Shown in pieces: positions 8,394 to 17,445 of a stretch of 49,166 bases of DNA. Origin of the DNA: Lachnospiraceae bacterium (lineage in GTDB: Bacteria; Bacillota; Clostridia; Lachnospirales; Lachnospiraceae). The stretch covers positions 1 through 49,166 of the forward strand of contig JAAUZU010000005.1 of NCBI GenBank assembly GCA_014804445.1. Reading direction: 5' to 3'. Numbering within the stretch: position 1 is the first letter of the stretch; the number at the start of each line of letters is the position of its first letter. The notes beneath the pieces are model-generated. The model did no database searches, had not been told where the DNA came from, and worked only from the letters and a program-made list of their open reading frames with translations. The position numbers and the translations under genes are program-made.

Positions 8394-9632
8394 ATGAAAA
8401 TAAAATGGGTTTTATTACTGTCAGCCATGCTGCTGTTATGTGGCTGTCAGAAAGACAGCGGTGAGAAGAAAATAATAACTCTTGATATAGGTGAGCCTTC
8501 TCTTCAAATGCAGGAAGCAATCGACCGGTTTAATGCAAGCAATGATACCTATTGCATAGAAGTGGTTGACAATACAGGCGTTTCGGATGCTTTTTCTGTC
8601 CGTGCCCTGAAGCTGACGGCAGGGGAAGGACCGGATATTTTTGTTGCGGGGGCGGATACTCATTTTCAGGAATTTATGGAGAAAGGCGTTTTGGAGGACT
8701 TAAAGCCCTACATAGAAGCGGACTTAAAGGAAGAGGAGTATCTGACGGAGCTGCTTTATGCATATGAGAGGGATGGCAAAGTATACGCCATTGAGACAGA
8801 GTTTCAAATCGTGGGGATGGTAGGCGCGAAGGAAATGTTTGGCGATATGGAGGGGTGGACGCTGCAGGAGGCGATTGCCATGATGGAAGCGCATCCGGAA
8901 ATCGAAAGATTTGAAAATGCCGAGCCATTGAATGTTTTGCGTGATTTATGGCTTTTTGGGGGCATCGACATGACGGATTACGATATGCTGCGGGAATGTA
9001 TCCTGTTTGCAGAAAAATACGGAAAACCGTTGGAAAATTATGAGCAGGAAATTCCCGGAGTCAATGTTCTGGTTGTGTATGGGGCTTTAAAGACGCCGTT
9101 GTCTCTGGCGAATTATGAAGCATTGTATGACACCGAAATTTGTTTTATAGGTTTTCCGCGTGAGGACAGGAATGGATTGATGACGGGAAACGGGGGCTTA
9201 AGCATCAATGCAGCTTCTCCGAACAAAGAAGGGGCATGGGCATTCCTGCGTTTTCTGTTAGAGGAGGAATACCAGTCAGGACTGGAAAATTGTTTTTCAG
9301 TCAGAAAGGATGTATTTGAACAGAAACTTGCCGAATATTCTGTTGCGCCGACCTTTGAAGTGTATATTCCGGAGATTGGGGAAATGGTCACTGTGGAAAC
9401 TACATATTCTTCTACAAATGGTAAGGAGATAAAGCCTCTGACAGAAGAGGAGATGGCGTATATTGAAAAGCTGGCAAGGTCGTGCATATCTACAAGCGGT
9501 GAAGTGAATTACGGGGCATGGGCGATTATTTACGAGGAAGCGGGCGCTTATTTTTCGGACGACAGAAGCATTGACGTGGTGATGGAAGCCATTGAAAACC
9601 GTGTGGAGCTGTGGCTGAAGGAATCGGATTAA
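8394..9632 (+). CDS. Extracellular solute-binding lipoprotein (ABC sugar-type, family 1)
   Basis: This 412-residue protein has a lipoprotein signal (LLLSAMLLLCGCQK, lipid-attached Cys about 18) and the family-1 solute-binding layout: ALKLTAGEGPDIFVAG near the N-terminus, then the late motif GGLSINAASPNKEGAWAFLR. It should sit on the outer face of the membrane and hand a carbohydrate or similar ligand to an ABC transporter. No permease or ATPase gene lies beside it, so it is an orphan or shares a distant transporter. AAAGGAGG upstream supports ATG 8394; the frame from 8352 overlaps the transposase remnant. Confidence 0.82.
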   Translation: MKIKWVLLLSAMLLLCGCQKDSGEKKIITLDIGEPSLQMQEAIDRFNASNDTYCIEVVDNTGVSDAFSVRALKLTAGEGPDIFVAGADTHFQEFMEKGVLEDLKPYIEADLKEEEYLTELLYAYERDGKVYAIETEFQIVGMVGAKEMFGDMEGWTLQEAIAMMEAHPEIERFENAEPLNVLRDLWLFGGIDMTDYDMLRECILFAEKYGKPLENYEQEIPGVNVLVVYGALKTPLSLANYEALYDTEICFIGFPREDRNGLMTGNGGLSINAASPNKEGAWAFLRFLLEEEYQSGLENCFSVRKDVFEQKLAEYSVAPTFEVYIPEIGEMVTVETTYSSTNGKEIKPLTEEEMAYIEKLARSCISTSGEVNYGAWAIIYEEAGAYFSDDRSIDVVMEAIENRVELWLKESD

Positions 9633-9754
9633 GATATTGGCAAGGTGTTCAGAAATTGTGCAGAGCAGCCGATATATAAAAAGAAGTGCAGAAGAAAGCA
9701 TTTCTTTGAGAAGCCTGTAGCAGCGGGCTTTCAGAAAAAAAGGAGGGAACCGTT

Positions 9755-10726
9755 ATGAAGGTGCAGAAGGAACTGTCAATTTATATGGGGGAGAGCACGC
9801 GCGCCATGCGCAGGCAGGAGCTGGAAGGGCAGCAATCCGGTAAGGGGAAAAAGAAAAATGTGTTTGCCGGAGATTTAAATGGCGTGCAGGATAATATTTT
9901 GATGAAAAAGCAGCAGGCGCAGAAGCAGGCACTTAAGGTAGTAACCGACACATGGAGCGGTGACAAAAAGATAGACGACGATGTAAAAGAAAGAAGAGAA
10001 AGGATAAGGAGCCTTCGCGAAGAGGTAGGCAATGCCCAAAAAGAATTAAATGAGATTGCCGAACAGCAGGAGGTATTGAGAAAGCGCTATGGCGTCGATG
10101 CAGACAGCGAGGAGCAGAAGGATTTGGAGCTTCTCTTAAAGAGCCGCGAGGCGAGGAGGAACCCTCAGGTTTCCCTGACAAAGGAGGAGCGGGAGCGCTT
10201 TGCGGAAATCGAAGGACAGGGGCGGACAGAGTACCAGAACCGTGTGTTGGAGCTGGATTCTTACGGAGACTATCACCGCGATATCATATCGAAAGCAAAG
10301 CAGCAGATTGAGATAGAAAACAATATCATTCGGGAGACGAAGAAGGAGCGTTTGAAAAAAGACCCCATGCTGGCTGCACAGAAGCAGGCGGATGCAATTA
10401 AAGAGGCTGCAGATAAAGAGATTCTTGGTATGCTGGTAGACGAAGGCAAGGAGCATGTCGATAAGGAACAGGAGGAAAAGAAAGAGCAGGCAGCAGAGGC
10501 AAAGGAAAAGAAAGAAGAGCAGGAGGAGCTTCTGGCAAAGCGCAAGGACGAGAGGAAGGAAGCCGAGAAACGCGCCGAGGAGCTGGCGGAGAGCCTGCCG
10601 ATGGAAGAACTTTTGGAATTGGATCAGACGCAGGGTGAGATTCAAAAGGAAATACAGAATATTGTGGATAAAATGAAGCTGATTGCAGAAGATATTAAGG
10701 GTGCGGCAGTAGATACCACATTGTAA
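9755..10726 (+). CDS. Uncharacterised coiled-coil protein, 323 residues
   Basis: The protein is soluble and strongly charged, with long Lys/Glu-rich helical stretches. A short non-helical N-terminus (LSIYMGESTRAMRRQELEG) leads to a coiled coil around RERIRSLREEVGNAQKELNE, a middle part ending SLTKEERERFAEIEG, and a second long helix around KEQEEKKEQAAEAKEKKEEQ. The C-terminus ends with amphipathic helix LDQTQGEIQKEIQNIVDKMK. An AAAGGAGGG box precedes ATG 9755. I have no function to propose. The style resembles FlxA-like and other helical proteins of this bacterial group. Confidence 0.7.
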   Translation: MKVQKELSIYMGESTRAMRRQELEGQQSGKGKKKNVFAGDLNGVQDNILMKKQQAQKQALKVVTDTWSGDKKIDDDVKERRERIRSLREEVGNAQKELNEIAEQQEVLRKRYGVDADSEEQKDLELLLKSREARRNPQVSLTKEERERFAEIEGQGRTEYQNRVLELDSYGDYHRDIISKAKQQIEIENNIIRETKKERLKKDPMLAAQKQADAIKEAADKEILGMLVDEGKEHVDKEQEEKKEQAAEAKEKKEEQEELLAKRKDERKEAEKRAEELAESLPMEELLELDQTQGEIQKEIQNIVDKMKLIAEDIKGAAVDTTL

Positions 10727-10750
10727 AGAATGGAAAATAGTAGTAAAATG

Positions 10751-10790
10751 AAACGGAACGGTTTATATGTGAAAAGCCGTTCCGTTTGTG
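10751..10790 (+). terminator. Hairpin after the coiled-coil gene
   Basis: A perfect 11-bp stem AAACGGAACGG / CCGTTCCGTTT with a 15-nt loop lies shortly after the stop codon. The T run is short, so this may be a weak terminator. Confidence 0.55.
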
Positions 10791-10848
10791 TATGTTTTGA
10801 TGCCGTAGGTTTTGGCGTGGAAATGCAGGGCAGGAAGGGCGGATTTGC

Positions 10849-12141
10849 ATGAAGGATAAAAAAAGGAAAAATCAGACGGTCTGGTATAAATTGGATTTGT
10901 CGGCGATTGTATATCCGACTCTGCAGCGGAAGGATTTTTCTTCTGTATACCGCCTTTCGGTGGTGTTAAAGGAGTCGGTAAAGCCGGATGTGCTGCAGGA
11001 GGCACTTAATAGGACGCTTCCCCGTTTCCCGACTTACAAGGCTGCCATCAGGAAAGGACTGTTCTGGCGGTATCTGGAGACCAATAACAGACCGGGACCG
11101 TTTGTGCAGCCCGATATCAAAAACCCTTGTATGCCCATGCCGTTTAAGGCTAATAACCGCTATCTGGTTCGCGTCTATTATTATGGCTGCCGGATTGCCC
11201 TTGAGGCGCATCACAGTCTCGGCGACGGGACGGGCGGCATGTGCGTGCTGCAGACACTGACTGCGGAATACCTGCGACTTTTGGGAAAGAAAATTGAAAA
11301 TGGCGGGTTTGTGCTGGATATTGCGGAAAAGCCGGAGCCGGAGGAACTGGAGGACGCCTATATGAAATATGCCAATTCCAAGGTGTGTCCGCCAAGGCCG
11401 GGAGAAAAGACTTACCGTGTACGGGGAACAGCGGAGCCTTTTTACACGCTGAACATTGTAGACGGCATCATGTCCTCTTCCCAGGTGGCAAAGGTGGCAA
11501 AGCAGTACGATGCGACGGTTACGGAATACTTGAATGCGGTGCTTTTATACGCGCTTATGCAAAAGCAGGAAAACGATTTCCACCTGAAACTGCGGCCGGT
11601 AAAAATAGCCATGCCGGTCAATTTAAGGCGTTTTTTTCCAAGTAAAACCCTGCGTAATTTTATCACCATGATTTATCCCGGGATAGATCCAAGGCTGGGG
11701 GAATATACATTTGCGGAAATTGTGGCGCATGTGCGCGGCTACATGCGGTATTATATCAATGAAAAGTTTTTGCGCGGCGATATCACGACGAACGCTTCCA
11801 CACAGAGAAATCCTTTTATCCGTGTGGTGCCGCTTTTTATTAAGGACTTTGTGGTGCGCACCTTTTATACGAAGGTGCAGGACAAGAATTCTTCGGCCGG
11901 ACTGACCAATATGGGGAGGCTTGCGGTGCCGGAGAGCATGAAGCCTTATATCGAGAGGTTTGATATCTATATGGGACAGCCCTTTTCGCGTCGAACCAAC
12001 TGCGCCATCATCAGTTTTGAGGATATTCTCACCGTCAATTTTGCAAGCAGCATTATCGAAGCGGATGTGGAGCGTTATTTTTTCAGAAAGCTGGTACAGG
12101 ACGGAATTCATGTGAAAATAGAGAGTAACAGGGAATATTAA
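10849..12141 (+). CDS. Alcohol acetyltransferase / condensation-domain-like acyltransferase
   Basis: This 430-residue protein has the HHxxxDG catalytic motif of the CoA-dependent acyltransferase and condensation superfamily: HHSLGDG, His121-His122 to Gly127. Downstream VKIAMPVNLRRFFPSKTLRN fits the channel-forming second half of these two-lobed enzymes. A likely reaction is acyl transfer from an acyl-CoA to a hydroxyl or amine; the substrate is unknown. GGAAGGGCGG precedes ATG 10849. It heads an operon with a zinc-ribbon membrane protein and an esterase, so acylation and deacylation may be linked. Confidence 0.8.
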   Translation: MKDKKRKNQTVWYKLDLSAIVYPTLQRKDFSSVYRLSVVLKESVKPDVLQEALNRTLPRFPTYKAAIRKGLFWRYLETNNRPGPFVQPDIKNPCMPMPFKANNRYLVRVYYYGCRIALEAHHSLGDGTGGMCVLQTLTAEYLRLLGKKIENGGFVLDIAEKPEPEELEDAYMKYANSKVCPPRPGEKTYRVRGTAEPFYTLNIVDGIMSSSQVAKVAKQYDATVTEYLNAVLLYALMQKQENDFHLKLRPVKIAMPVNLRRFFPSKTLRNFITMIYPGIDPRLGEYTFAEIVAHVRGYMRYYINEKFLRGDITTNASTQRNPFIRVVPLFIKDFVVRTFYTKVQDKNSSAGLTNMGRLAVPESMKPYIERFDIYMGQPFSRRTNCAIISFEDILTVNFASSIIEADVERYFFRKLVQDGIHVKIESNREY

Positions 12142-12176
12142 GGAGCAGCCGCTTTTGCGGCAGAATGTGAGGCAAT

Positions 12177-12881
12177 ATGTCATACTGTGTAAACTGCGGT
12201 GTGGAGCTGGACAAGAGCCTGCAGGCGTGTCCGCTCTGTAATACGCCGGTTATCAATCCGAGAGAACTGGAACAGAAAATGGTAAAGTCCTCGTTTCCGA
12301 AGGAAAAGGGGCAAGTGGAAACGGTAAAGAGAAAGGATTTGGGGCTTCTTCTTTCCGTGGTGCTGATTGCGGCAGGAGTCACCTGCGGTATTTTAAACTT
12401 GTTTGTTTTTGCAGGGAGCGCCTGGTCTTTGCTCATTATCGGCGCCTGTCTGATTGTATGGGTTTTGTTCATTCCGATTGTGATATATACGAAGCTTTCG
12501 GCATATTCCGCCATTCTGTTTGACGGTATTGCCATCGGGGTTTATCTGTATCTGATAACCCTCGTGACGGGAAACGACACATGGTTCTTTGAACTGGCGC
12601 TTCCCATCGTGCTGCTGGTATTCTGCATTGCAGAGCTTTTTACCTTGTGTCTTAAGAAGCTTCCGGTTACGTTCCTGACAACGACGCTCTATCTGTTTAC
12701 TGCGACAGGGATTTTGTGCGTTGGTCTGGAAATGCTGATTGATAGGTATCTGCGAAGTCAAATACAACTTGTCTGGTCCGCAATCGTGCTGACAGTGTGC
12801 GTTATCATCGATATTGCCCTGATTACCATGCTGTCCAGAGCAAGGCTGCGGGATGCAGTACGAAGACGGCTGCATTTTTAA
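12177..12881 (+). CDS. Zinc-ribbon membrane protein, DUF6320-like
   Basis: This 234-residue protein opens with a zinc ribbon (CVNCGVELDKSLQACPLCNT, two CxxC pairs) followed by a charged linker and about six hydrophobic segments running to the C-terminus (for example DLGLLLSVVLIAAGVTCGIL and PIVLLVFCIAELF). The ribbon is predicted to face the cytoplasm. I know this architecture between an acetyltransferase and an alpha/beta hydrolase in Lachnospiraceae, annotated DUF6320. Function is unknown. The gene sits 35 bp after the acetyltransferase and is presumably co-transcribed. Confidence 0.78.
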   Translation: MSYCVNCGVELDKSLQACPLCNTPVINPRELEQKMVKSSFPKEKGQVETVKRKDLGLLLSVVLIAAGVTCGILNLFVFAGSAWSLLIIGACLIVWVLFIPIVIYTKLSAYSAILFDGIAIGVYLYLITLVTGNDTWFFELALPIVLLVFCIAELFTLCLKKLPVTFLTTTLYLFTATGILCVGLEMLIDRYLRSQIQLVWSAIVLTVCVIIDIALITMLSRARLRDAVRRRLHF

Positions 12882-12909
12882 GGGATTGTGAGTGAAAGGA
12901 CACGGAAAA

Positions 12910-13815
12910 ATGGCGGATAAAAAGAATCAGAATTTAATGCAGCTTATTAAGCGGGTTCATGGTCTGGTGGAAAATACGGATATTGAAAAACACAGGCAGT
13001 CCCAGAACCACATTGGGGCGCTTTTGGGAAACAGCAAGGAAATTACCTATACAGAAGTGACTATGGATGGTATTCATGGAGAATGGGCTTCCGTAAATCG
13101 TGCACACATGAAAAAATACGTGATTTTATACTGCCACGGAGGCGGCTATTCCACGGGAAGCTGCCTGTATGGCAGGACGCTGACTGCAAAGCTGGCATCC
13201 ACCACCTCAATGGACGTGCTGAGTTTTGATTACAGGCTGGCACCGGAAAATCCATATCCGGCGGCACTTGAGGATGCTGAAAAGGTCTGGAATTATCTCA
13301 TGCTTTTGGGGTATGGGGCGAGGGATATCATACTGACAGGCGATTCAGCAGGCGGCAATCTGGCATTGGCGCTGACCTTGAAGCTGAAGGCGGATGGGAG
13401 ACTCCTGCCAAGGGGGCTGGTACTGATGTCGCCGTGGACGGATTTGACTTCTTCCGGAGAATCTCACAAGGCAAGGGCGGATGTAGATCCGGTACTTGAC
13501 AAAGCTTATATTGACAGAATGATAGCGGCATATATAGGAGAAACAGGTAAAGCCGGGAAAGAATTGGATAATCCCTATATATCCCCGCTCTTTGGAGATT
13601 TTACAGGTTTTCCGCCCGTCTACATACAGGTGGGGGACAATGAAATACTGCTCAGCGATTCCGTGGAATTGCACAGGAAGTTGGTAGAAGCGAATGTATC
13701 AGTCAGGCTGGACTGCTTTGACGGTATGTGGCATGTGTTCCAGATGTCGCCCTTTAAGACAGCGTATGAAGCAATGGACAAAAATGCAGAATTTATTTAT
13801 GATATCTGTCGTTAA
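12910..13815 (+). CDS. Alpha/beta hydrolase, hormone-sensitive-lipase (HSL) type esterase
   Basis: This 301-residue esterase-like enzyme has the HSL-family oxyanion motif HGGG at 76-79 and the nucleophile elbow GDSAGG at 144-149 (Ser146). DNEILLSDS and GMWHVFQMSP near the C-terminus carry the likely catalytic Asp and His. RLAPENPYPAALED is also a hallmark of the family. It has no signal peptide, so it acts in the cytoplasm, probably on short acyl esters. ATG 12910 follows AAAGGA at 9-nt spacing and is preferred to GTG 12892. It is the last gene of the acetyltransferase operon and is followed by a terminator. Confidence 0.87.
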   Translation: MADKKNQNLMQLIKRVHGLVENTDIEKHRQSQNHIGALLGNSKEITYTEVTMDGIHGEWASVNRAHMKKYVILYCHGGGYSTGSCLYGRTLTAKLASTTSMDVLSFDYRLAPENPYPAALEDAEKVWNYLMLLGYGARDIILTGDSAGGNLALALTLKLKADGRLLPRGLVLMSPWTDLTSSGESHKARADVDPVLDKAYIDRMIAAYIGETGKAGKELDNPYISPLFGDFTGFPPVYIQVGDNEILLSDSVELHRKLVEANVSVRLDCFDGMWHVFQMSPFKTAYEAMDKNAEFIYDICR

Positions 13816-13817
13816 AA

Positions 13818-13866
13818 GAAGCCGCCGCATCGGGAAGTGTTCTTCCTAATGCGGCGGTTCTTTGTT
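13818..13866 (+). terminator. Terminator after the esterase gene
   Basis: An inverted repeat (CCGCCGCAT / ATGCGGCGG) with a 20-nt loop is followed by TTCTTTGTT. It may also serve the converging minus-strand gene that ends at 13866. Confidence 0.7.
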
Positions 13867-14096
13867 CAGTAGTGGTATTCTCTTGTGCGGTAGTGTGAAG
13901 CGGTGAGTAAGAGGTCCTTGCCGTATAAAACGGTGCAGTACTCTCTGGGAGCGGGAGCTTTCTCTTGGACTGCTTCTTCCAAAACCTGTGCAAACGAACT
14001 TGTGGAAGTTTCCTGCTTTTGTCCACCGGAATGCTGTCTCGGCTCATCGCGCTTTATCCTGCCGGTTAAGGGAACGGCCAGTACTGAGTTCACCAT
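13866..14096 (-). CDS. Small uncharacterised protein, 76 residues
   Basis: This minus-strand frame is unlikely to be a shadow because no gene lies opposite it. It ends right at the terminator of the converging esterase gene. The sequence has a disordered Gln/Ser/Lys-rich middle, a helix SSFAQVLEEAVQEK and a C-terminal strand pair ending SHYRTREYHY. Similar short proteins with a helix followed by a YG...REY tail occur in Lachnospiraceae as I recall, without known function. The only AAAGGA upstream is about 15 nt from the ATG, which is long, so the start is uncertain. Confidence 0.5.
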   Translation of the reverse strand: MVNSVLAVPLTGRIKRDEPRQHSGGQKQETSTSSFAQVLEEAVQEKAPAPREYCTVLYGKDLLLTASHYRTREYHY

Positions 14097-14337
14097 AAAA
14101 ATACTTGAAATTCCTTTTGCTGCGATTATCCCTCCTTGGATGCGTATTTCAATAGTGTTCCGTTGTTTCTATTATATATTTCGAATGTTTTGGGCAAAAA
14201 GTTTAGGGATAATGTGAAAAGGAATTTAAAAAAGAAAAAAAGGAGTTTGGCAATTTGTGCAGAATATTAAAAATAGGAAGATGTTTTGATTTGAGGTAAG
14301 GTCTGTTTAGGCGCGGGAAGCGCGGAAAGGCTTTTAT

Positions 14338-15342
14338 ATGACAATCAGAGAACAACTGGAACTGTGGGAAAAGGAATATTTAAGTCCTTATGCGACGCTC
14401 AGCATGCATTCGAAAGGCCGGGAGAGAGAGGAGGAGCAATGCGATATCCGTCCGGTATTCCAAAGGGACAGGGATCGCATCCTGCACAGTAAATCTTTCA
14501 GAAGGCTGAAGGACAAGACGCAGGTTTTTTTAACGCCTGAAGGCGACCACTACAGGACGAGGCTGACGCATACATTGGAAGTATCTCAAAATGCGAGAAC
14601 CATTGCCAAAGCACTTCGATTGAATGAGGATTTGGTGGAAGCGATTGCGCTGGGACATGATTTGGGTCATACGCCTTTCGGTCATGCCGGTGAGCGGGCA
14701 CTGAATCGGATATGTCCGTATGGCTTTGAGCACAATGTGCAGAGCGTGCGGACTGTGGAGCGGCTGGAAAAAGGCGGGCAGGGTTTAAATCTGACGGCGG
14801 AAGTCAGGGATGGCATCCTAAACCATCAGACGGCGGGGATGCCTTTTACACTGGAGGGTAAAATTGTCAGGTTTTCTGATAAAATTGCCTATATTCATCA
14901 TGATATGGATGATGCCATCAGGGGCGGTATCCTGACAGAAAAAGATGTGCCGCGGGAAATCGGGGACGTTATCGGCTATACTACGGGCGAGAGACTGGAT
15001 CATTTTATCCATGATATTGTGACGACGAGCTTTGAGACGGACGATATCAGAATGTCTGAGCCGGTTGCGGAGGCAATGAAAAAACTGAGAAACTTTATGT
15101 TTGAGCGTGTCTATCAGAATCCGGAGGCAAAGAGTGAAGAAAGCAAGGCCGAAATGCTGATAGAAACGCTGTATACTCATTATCTGAAACATTTTGAGGA
15201 GTTGCCTGCCGATATGCGCCGTATGGCAGATGCGGGCGAGCCTGTAGAAAAGATTGTGTGCGATTATATCAGCGCCATGACAGACCGTTTCGCCATAGCG
15301 GTCTATGAAGAACTTTATATACCGAAATCGTGGCATGGTTAA
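14338..15342 (+). CDS. dgt: dGTP triphosphohydrolase-like HD phosphohydrolase
   Basis: The 334-residue protein belongs to the dGTPase family, which hydrolyses dNTPs to nucleoside and tripolyphosphate and so tunes dNTP pools. The metal-binding HD motifs are intact: His78 in RTRLTHTLEV, His107-Asp108 and His111 in GHDLGHTPFGHAGE. KSFRRLKDKTQVF near the N-terminus is also typical. GGAAAGG lies 8 bp before ATG 14338. In this bacterial group the gene commonly stands upstream of dnaG, as here, separated by the repeat element at 15353-15617. Confidence 0.93.
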   Translation: MTIREQLELWEKEYLSPYATLSMHSKGREREEEQCDIRPVFQRDRDRILHSKSFRRLKDKTQVFLTPEGDHYRTRLTHTLEVSQNARTIAKALRLNEDLVEAIALGHDLGHTPFGHAGERALNRICPYGFEHNVQSVRTVERLEKGGQGLNLTAEVRDGILNHQTAGMPFTLEGKIVRFSDKIAYIHHDMDDAIRGGILTEKDVPREIGDVIGYTTGERLDHFIHDIVTTSFETDDIRMSEPVAEAMKKLRNFMFERVYQNPEAKSEESKAEMLIETLYTHYLKHFEELPADMRRMADAGEPVEKIVCDYISAMTDRFAIAVYEELYIPKSWHG

Positions 15343-15352
15343 GGAATGGGGT

Positions 15353-15617
15353 CAGGTGATTGCGAAACTCGTTATGCAGCAAGTGTCTGCTTATGAAGTA
15401 TACAATTTGCACAATTCGGTTTGCAGGAATTAGAATTTCGCAATCACCTGCTAACAGGATAATAGATGTTTGCGAAATTTCTCTTTGCAACACAGGAAAT
15501 GGGCAATATAGACAAAATAAGGGCGACTTGCCACTGCTTCGGAGCCCGTTTTTGTCTATATTGAACATTTCCGTCACTTGCAGAAGATATTTCATAATCA
15601 CCTAAACAGGATAAAAG
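15353..15617. repeat. Nested inverted-repeat element between dgt and dnaG
   Basis: The 291-bp gap is filled by symmetric sequence. CAGGTGATTGCGAAA (15353-15367) is perfectly inverted at 15436-15450. CAATATAGACAAAA (15504-15517) is perfectly inverted at 15550-15563, and the flanking GGAAATG / CATTTCC and inner GGGC / GCCC extend that hairpin. The left arm 15354-15385 is again inverted, imperfectly, at 15575-15603. TTTCGCAATCACCTG at 15436 followed by ACAGGATAA also recurs at 15590-15617 as a direct, diverged copy. Open frames across it are by-products of the symmetry. It may be a MITE-like element or a structured RNA that attenuates dnaG. Confidence 0.75.
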
Positions 15618-15633
15618 AGAAAGGAGAAGCGAG

Positions 15634-17406
15634 ATGTACTATCCCGAAGAACTGGTGGAAGAAGTCAGAATGAAAAATGATATTGTTGACGTCATATCGG
15701 GATATGTGAAGCTGCAGAAAAAGGGCGCAAGCCATTTTGGTTTATGTCCTTTTCACAATGAAAAGTCTCCCTCCTTTTCCGTATCAGGCGCAAAGCAGAT
15801 GTATTACTGCTTCGGCTGCGGCGCTGGCGGCAACGTGTTTACTTTTATCATGAACTATGAAAATTATACCTTTGGCGAGGCAATCAAAATGCTGGCGGAG
15901 CGCGCGGGAGTCAATCTGCCCGAGGTCGAGTATTCCGAGGAGATGCGGAAAAAGGAAAACCACAGGGCGCGGCTTTTGGAAGCAAATAAAGAAGCGGCAA
16001 AGTACTTTTATTACCAGCTCCGCGCAAAGCAGGGAGAGATTGGATACCGGTATTTAAGCAGCCGGCAGCTTAGTGTGGACACCATGAAAAAGTTCGGACT
16101 GGGCTTTGCAAATAAGACCAGTGATGATTTGACAAAATATCTGAAGCAGAAGGGCTTTGATGAGCGGCTTCTGGCAGAGGCGGGACTCAGCAGCTATGAT
16201 GAGCAGAGGGGCTCCCACGACAAATTCTGGAACAGGGTCATGTTTCCCATACAGGATATCAATCACCGCGTCATAGGCTTTGGCGGCAGGGTGATGGGAG
16301 AGGGCGAGCCCAAATATTTGAACTCACCGGAGACGCCGATATTTGACAAGAGCCGGAACCTGTACGGGCTTAATTTTGCCAGAACTGCGCGGGCAGGAAA
16401 CATCATTCTCTGCGAGGGTTACATGGACGTGATTTCCATGCATCAGGCCGGCTTTACGCAGGCGGTGGCATCTTTGGGGACTGCGTTCACCTCGGGGCAG
16501 GCAAATCTGTTAAAGCGCTATACCGAGAATGTGCTGCTTGCCTACGACAGTGACGGTGCCGGAGTCAAGGCTGCGCTGCGCGCCATCGGGATTCTGCGCG
16601 AGGCGGGACTTACCGGCAAGGTGATAGATTTGAAACCTCATAAGGACCCTGACGAGTTTATCAAAAATGAGGGGACGGAGGCGTTTCAGGAAAGAATCCA
16701 AAATGCGGAAAACAGCTTTATGTTTGAAATTCGCATTTTAGAGCGGGATTATGATTTGAAGGACCCTGAGAGTAAGACAAAATTCCACAAGGAAATTGCG
16801 AAAAAGCTCTGCGGCTTTGAAATAGAGGTGGAGCGGGAAAATTACCTTGAGGCGGTGGCGGACAAGTACCATATCGGTTTCGAGAACCTGCGGCGGCTGG
16901 TGAATACTTATGCGGCGCAGACCGGAATGGTAAAGCCCGTGGAAAGGCCGAAACAGGCGTCAGGGAAAAAGACGACGCCGGAGGAAAACAGCAGGCGCAC
17001 GCAGCGTATGCTGCTTACGTGGCTGACGGATTACCCCCAGATTTATCCCCGCATATCCCAATACATAAAGCCTTCGGACTTTACTGAGGAGCTGTACCGG
17101 AAGGTGGCGGAGCGCCTGTTTTCGGACATAGAGACCGGCAATTACAATCCGGCGGGTATTGTCAGTATGTTTGAGGAGGAAGAGCAGCAGCGGGAAGCCG
17201 CGGCGCTGTTTAACACAAAGGTAGAGGCTTTGGAGACAAAGCAGGAAAGAGAGAAGGCTTTCCACGATATACTATATGCTGTAAAAAAGAACAGTTATGA
17301 ATACTATTCCGGCAGACTGGGGAGCGATATGGATGCGTTAAATCAGGTGATTGCAGGCAAGAAGGCATTGGAAGAGCTTGGAAAAACGCATATTTCACTG
17401 GATTGA
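15634..17406 (+). CDS. dnaG: DNA primase
   Basis: DnaG makes RNA primers at replication forks. This 590-residue protein has the N-terminal CHC2 zinc finger (Cys38, His41, Cys59, Cys62 in CPFHNEKSPSF and CFGCGAGG), the TOPRIM catalytic core (Glu261 in CEGYMDV, Asp305 and Asp307 in YDSDGAG), and a C-terminal helicase-binding region. AAAGGAG precedes ATG 15634. It is followed 39 bp later by rpoD, the standard dnaG-rpoD order. Confidence 0.97.
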   Translation: MYYPEELVEEVRMKNDIVDVISGYVKLQKKGASHFGLCPFHNEKSPSFSVSGAKQMYYCFGCGAGGNVFTFIMNYENYTFGEAIKMLAERAGVNLPEVEYSEEMRKKENHRARLLEANKEAAKYFYYQLRAKQGEIGYRYLSSRQLSVDTMKKFGLGFANKTSDDLTKYLKQKGFDERLLAEAGLSSYDEQRGSHDKFWNRVMFPIQDINHRVIGFGGRVMGEGEPKYLNSPETPIFDKSRNLYGLNFARTARAGNIILCEGYMDVISMHQAGFTQAVASLGTAFTSGQANLLKRYTENVLLAYDSDGAGVKAALRAIGILREAGLTGKVIDLKPHKDPDEFIKNEGTEAFQERIQNAENSFMFEIRILERDYDLKDPESKTKFHKEIAKKLCGFEIEVERENYLEAVADKYHIGFENLRRLVNTYAAQTGMVKPVERPKQASGKKTTPEENSRRTQRMLLTWLTDYPQIYPRISQYIKPSDFTEELYRKVAERLFSDIETGNYNPAGIVSMFEEEEQQREAAALFNTKVEALETKQEREKAFHDILYAVKKNSYEYYSGRLGSDMDALNQVIAGKKALEELGKTHISLD

Positions 17407-17445
17407 GGTTATACTACTACTACGTTTTGAAAGGATGGAACCAAA

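Noticed and set aside
15269..15605. Open frames on both strands across the dgt-dnaG gap
   Set aside because: They run through the inverted repeats, have no ribosome binding site and translate to unlikely proteins.
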